NCBI GenBank assembly: GCA_965267605.1
Contig: OZ254088.1
Coordinates: forward strand, 2,852,001 to 2,916,000
Length of the DNA stretch: 64,000 nt
Reading direction: 5' to 3'
From: G965267605 sp965267605
GTDB taxonomy: Bacteria > Bacteroidota > Bacteroidia > Flavobacteriales_E > Vicingaceae
Shown here one piece after another: positions 62,148-64,000 of this stretch. The number at the start of each line of letters is the position of its first letter. Positions within the stretch are counted from its first letter, which is position 1. A model generated the notes under the pieces. The model was not told where the DNA came from. It saw only the letters and a program-made list of their open reading frames with translations, and searched no databases. Both the position numbers and the translations under genes were made by a program.

Positions 62148-62160
62148 TACATTTTTTACA

Positions 62161-62197
62161 CACAGGAAACATTTTAATCCCTGTTTTGTTTCCTGTG
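62161..62197. promoter_or_regulatory. Perfect 10-base inverted repeat, probable TetR operator 1
   Basis: CACAGGAAAC (62161-62170) and GTTTCCTGTG (62188-62197) are perfect reverse complements with a 17-base spacer. They cover the -33 region of the tetR promoter, where a bound repressor would block it. Confidence 0.65.
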
Positions 62198-62204
62198 GGA
62201 CAAC

Positions 62205-62243
62205 CGTTTCCTTTTCGATATCGCTACAATTTCTCCGGAAACG
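62205..62243. promoter_or_regulatory. Second GTTTCC/GGAAAC inverted repeat, possible TetR operator 2
   Basis: CGTTTCC (62205-62211) and GGAAACG (62237-62243) with a 25-base spacer repeat the same hexamer as operator 1, located between tetR and asnS. Confidence 0.45.
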
Positions 62244-62311
62244 CAATTCTGCTGGGAATTTCAATGATAGTTCGCCAGAAATGATTTTTTTTGTTCGAAA
62301 TATTAAACGCC

Positions 62312-63736
62312 ATGTATTTGTCGGTAAAAGAAGCGCTTGCAGGCGCGCAAATTGATCAGGAGGTAACTGTAAAAGGATGGGTGAGAGCATTCCGTCAGAA
62401 TCGCTTCCTTATGATCAATGATGGTTCAACCATTCACAACATCCAATGTGTAGTTGAAGAGGGGACAAATATTGATGGCGTATCTATTGCTGCTGCTGTT
62501 GAAGTAACAGGAAAGCTAGTTGCTTCTCAGGGAGCCGGGCAATCGGTTGAGATTCAGGTAACAGGCGTTGAAGTTGCAGGTGTGGCCAACCCTGATGACA
62601 TTCAATCTACGATCCTTCAACCCAAGCGACATTCACTGGAATTACTGCGAGAGCAGGCGCATCTCCGTTTCCGTACAAATACATTTGGTGCAGTATTCCG
62701 TTTGCGACACGCGATGACCTTTGGCATCCACAAGTTCTTTAACGATAGAGGTTTTTACAGCCTGCACAGTCCGATCATCACGGGGTCTGATGCAGAGGGT
62801 GCGGGTGAAATGTTCCGTGTAACAACACTTGACCCAAAGAACCCACCAACAACCGAGGATGGCGCGGTGGATTACGCGGAGGACTTTTTTGGAAAAGAAA
62901 CCAACCTTACGGTATCAGGCCAGCTTGAAGCAGAGCTTGGTGCTTTGGCGCTAGGAAAAGTATATACGTTCGGACCTACGTTCCGCGCAGAGAATTCAAA
63001 TACCTCCAGGCATGCAGCTGAATTCTGGATGATAGAACCCGAGGTAGCATTTGCCGACATCCACGACAACATGGACCTGGCTGAAGAAATGCTTCAATAC
63101 TTGTGCGGATATGCGTTGAAGCATTGTGCAGATGACATTGCCTTCCTTAACGACCGTTTAGCGAAAGAAGAGCAATCCAAACCGCAAAATGAGCGAGCTG
63201 AACTTTCTCTTATCGAGCGCCTTGAACTTGCACGTGATGTGAAATATGAACGGATCACATATACAGAGGCGATAGATATTCTTCAACAATCGAAGCCTTT
63301 CAAGAAAGGTAAATTCAAATATCCTGTTGAATGGGGATCCGATCTACAAAGCGAACACGAACGGTTCCTGGTAGAAAAACATTTCAAGAAACCCGTGATC
63401 ATCACTGGTTATCCGAAGTCATTCAAAGCCTTCTACATGAGAGACAACGATGATGGAAAAACAGTGGCTGCCATGGATATTCTTTTTCCAGGAATAGGTG
63501 AAATCATTGGTGGCTCGCAACGTGAAGAACGGCTGGAAGTGCTTCAACAGAAGATCAAGGATTTCGATATCCCTGAAGAGTCTGTGTGGTGGTATCTCGA
63601 GACAAGAAAGTTTGGAACCGCACCTCACAGTGGTTATGGTCTGGGATTTGAAAGAATGGTAATGTATGTGACCGGAATGTCGAATATCAGAGATGTAATT
63701 CCATTCCCAAGAACACCGAAAAACGCTGAATTCTAA
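62312..63736 (+). CDS. asnS: Asparaginyl-tRNA synthetase
   Basis: 474 residues from the ATG at 62312 (MYLSVKEALAGA); the frame extends to a TTG at 62291. An N-terminal OB-fold (VTVKGWVRAFRQNRFLMINDG) precedes the class II core: SPIITGSDAEGAGEMFRV, motif 2 FRAENSNTSRHAAEFWMIEPE and motif 3 GYGLGFERMVMYVTG. It lets the cell charge tRNA-Asn directly. rpoN follows after 53 bases, a conserved neighbourhood in Bacteroidota. No perfect TAnnTTTG was found upstream. Confidence 0.97.
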   Translation: MYLSVKEALAGAQIDQEVTVKGWVRAFRQNRFLMINDGSTIHNIQCVVEEGTNIDGVSIAAAVEVTGKLVASQGAGQSVEIQVTGVEVAGVANPDDIQSTILQPKRHSLELLREQAHLRFRTNTFGAVFRLRHAMTFGIHKFFNDRGFYSLHSPIITGSDAEGAGEMFRVTTLDPKNPPTTEDGAVDYAEDFFGKETNLTVSGQLEAELGALALGKVYTFGPTFRAENSNTSRHAAEFWMIEPEVAFADIHDNMDLAEEMLQYLCGYALKHCADDIAFLNDRLAKEEQSKPQNERAELSLIERLELARDVKYERITYTEAIDILQQSKPFKKGKFKYPVEWGSDLQSEHERFLVEKHFKKPVIITGYPKSFKAFYMRDNDDGKTVAAMDILFPGIGEIIGGSQREERLEVLQQKIKDFDIPEESVWWYLETRKFGTAPHSGYGLGFERMVMYVTGMSNIRDVIPFPRTPKNAEF

Positions 63737-63789
63737 AAACTGTTAAAACGGAAACCTTTTTGATAACTTAAGGTAGAATTGAGTTAGCT

Positions 63790-64000
63790 ATGCTTAAGCA
63801 GTCGTTACAACATAAATTGTTACAGAAGCTGTCTCCCCAGCAGATTCAGCTGATGAAGCTATTACAGCTTCCAACGGTTGCATTGGAGCAAAGAATCAAG
63901 GAAGAACTGGAGGCCAACCCTGCCTTGGACGAAGGCAAAGAGGAATTTTCCTCTGATGATGCGGACAGTTCTGATCTTGAAGGGCAAGAGTTATCTGAAG
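63790..64000 (+). CDS. rpoN: RNA polymerase sigma-54 factor, 3' end outside window
   Basis: The first 70 codons are in the window. MLKQSLQHKLLQKLSPQQIQLMKLLQLP is the region I signature of sigma-54, rich in Leu and Gln, which blocks open-complex formation until an activator ATPase acts. ELEANPALDEG is also typical. An acidic region II begins at the window edge. Sigma-54 genes rely on enhancer-binding proteins, none of which lie in this window. Confidence 0.93.
   Translation, partial: MLKQSLQHKLLQKLSPQQIQLMKLLQLPTVALEQRIKEELEANPALDEGKEEFSSDDADSSDLEGQELSE

Noticed and set aside
1..64000. Mobile elements, CRISPR arrays or T9SS machinery genes
   Set aside because: I saw no transposase, integrase, spaced direct repeats or Por/Gld/Spr component; only T9SS cargo proteins are present.

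Overview
This 64 kb window is a chromosomal stretch from a member of the Bacteroidota, most likely a gliding or T9SS-bearing Flavobacteriales or Cryomorphaceae-like lineage. The evidence is direct. Several large secreted proteins end in type A or type B type-9-secretion (T9SS) sorting domains. At least 14 upstream regions carry the Bacteroidota -7 promoter element TAnnTTTG. Other phylum-typical features are the sdhC-sdhA-sdhB cluster, DUF3109, and the asnS-rpoN neighbourhood. Base composition looks uniform and I see no insertion sequence, phage gene, CRISPR array or integration site, so this reads as core chromosome interspersed with lineage-specific surface proteins.

Layout. 1-3.3 kb: two tandem TonB-receptor-plug proteins that lack a beta-barrel (the first cut by the window edge), then an ECF-type sigma factor and a membrane protein with an anti-sigma-like N-terminus and C-terminal TPRs. 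3.3-7.9 kb (minus): sdhC-sdhA-sdhB plus a PLP aminotransferase. 8-11.6 kb: a CXXCH-bearing T9SS cargo and three proteins of unknown role. 11.7-13.8 kb: Xaa-Pro aminopeptidase and an alpha/beta hydrolase. 13.8-21.8 kb: three T9SS cargo proteins (two share a large undescribed core) and a lipoprotein-like protein with two TonB C-terminal domains. 21.9-25.7 kb: class Ia ribonucleotide reductase (nrdB, nrdA) behind a 331-base regulatory gap with a CRP-type palindrome and a DnaA box. 25.7-34.1 kb: DUF3109, glyS, pth, rplY, prs, tRNA-Leu(CAA), a dCMP-deaminase-like protein, a CtpA-type protease and aspS. 34.2-39.5 kb: a HEXXH secreted protein, tadA, a bacilliredoxin, a MORN-like protein and lepA. 39.8-46.5 kb: two type B T9SS adhesin-like proteins around metF and ribE. 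46.6-53.7 kb: an eight-gene run pepA-pdxA-yceD-rpmF-plsX-fabH-accB-accC feeding fatty-acid synthesis. 53.7-62.1 kb (minus): tetR-tolC-mfp-RND efflux operon running into dxs. 62.3-64 kb: asnS and the start of rpoN.

Most striking architecture: all nine convergent gene pairs abut or overlap (from 30 bases apart to 41 bases overlapping), three of them sharing a palindromic stop tetranucleotide (CTAG or TTAA). Six genes have a perfect TAnnTTTG box ending only 3-5 bases before the start codon, which predicts leaderless or nearly leaderless mRNAs. Orphan halves of the TonB system (plug without barrel, TonB C-domain without the usual TonB body) occur at two sites. These, plus the GGAAAC operator cluster before tetR, are the main leads. 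No complete novel system can be proven from sequence alone.
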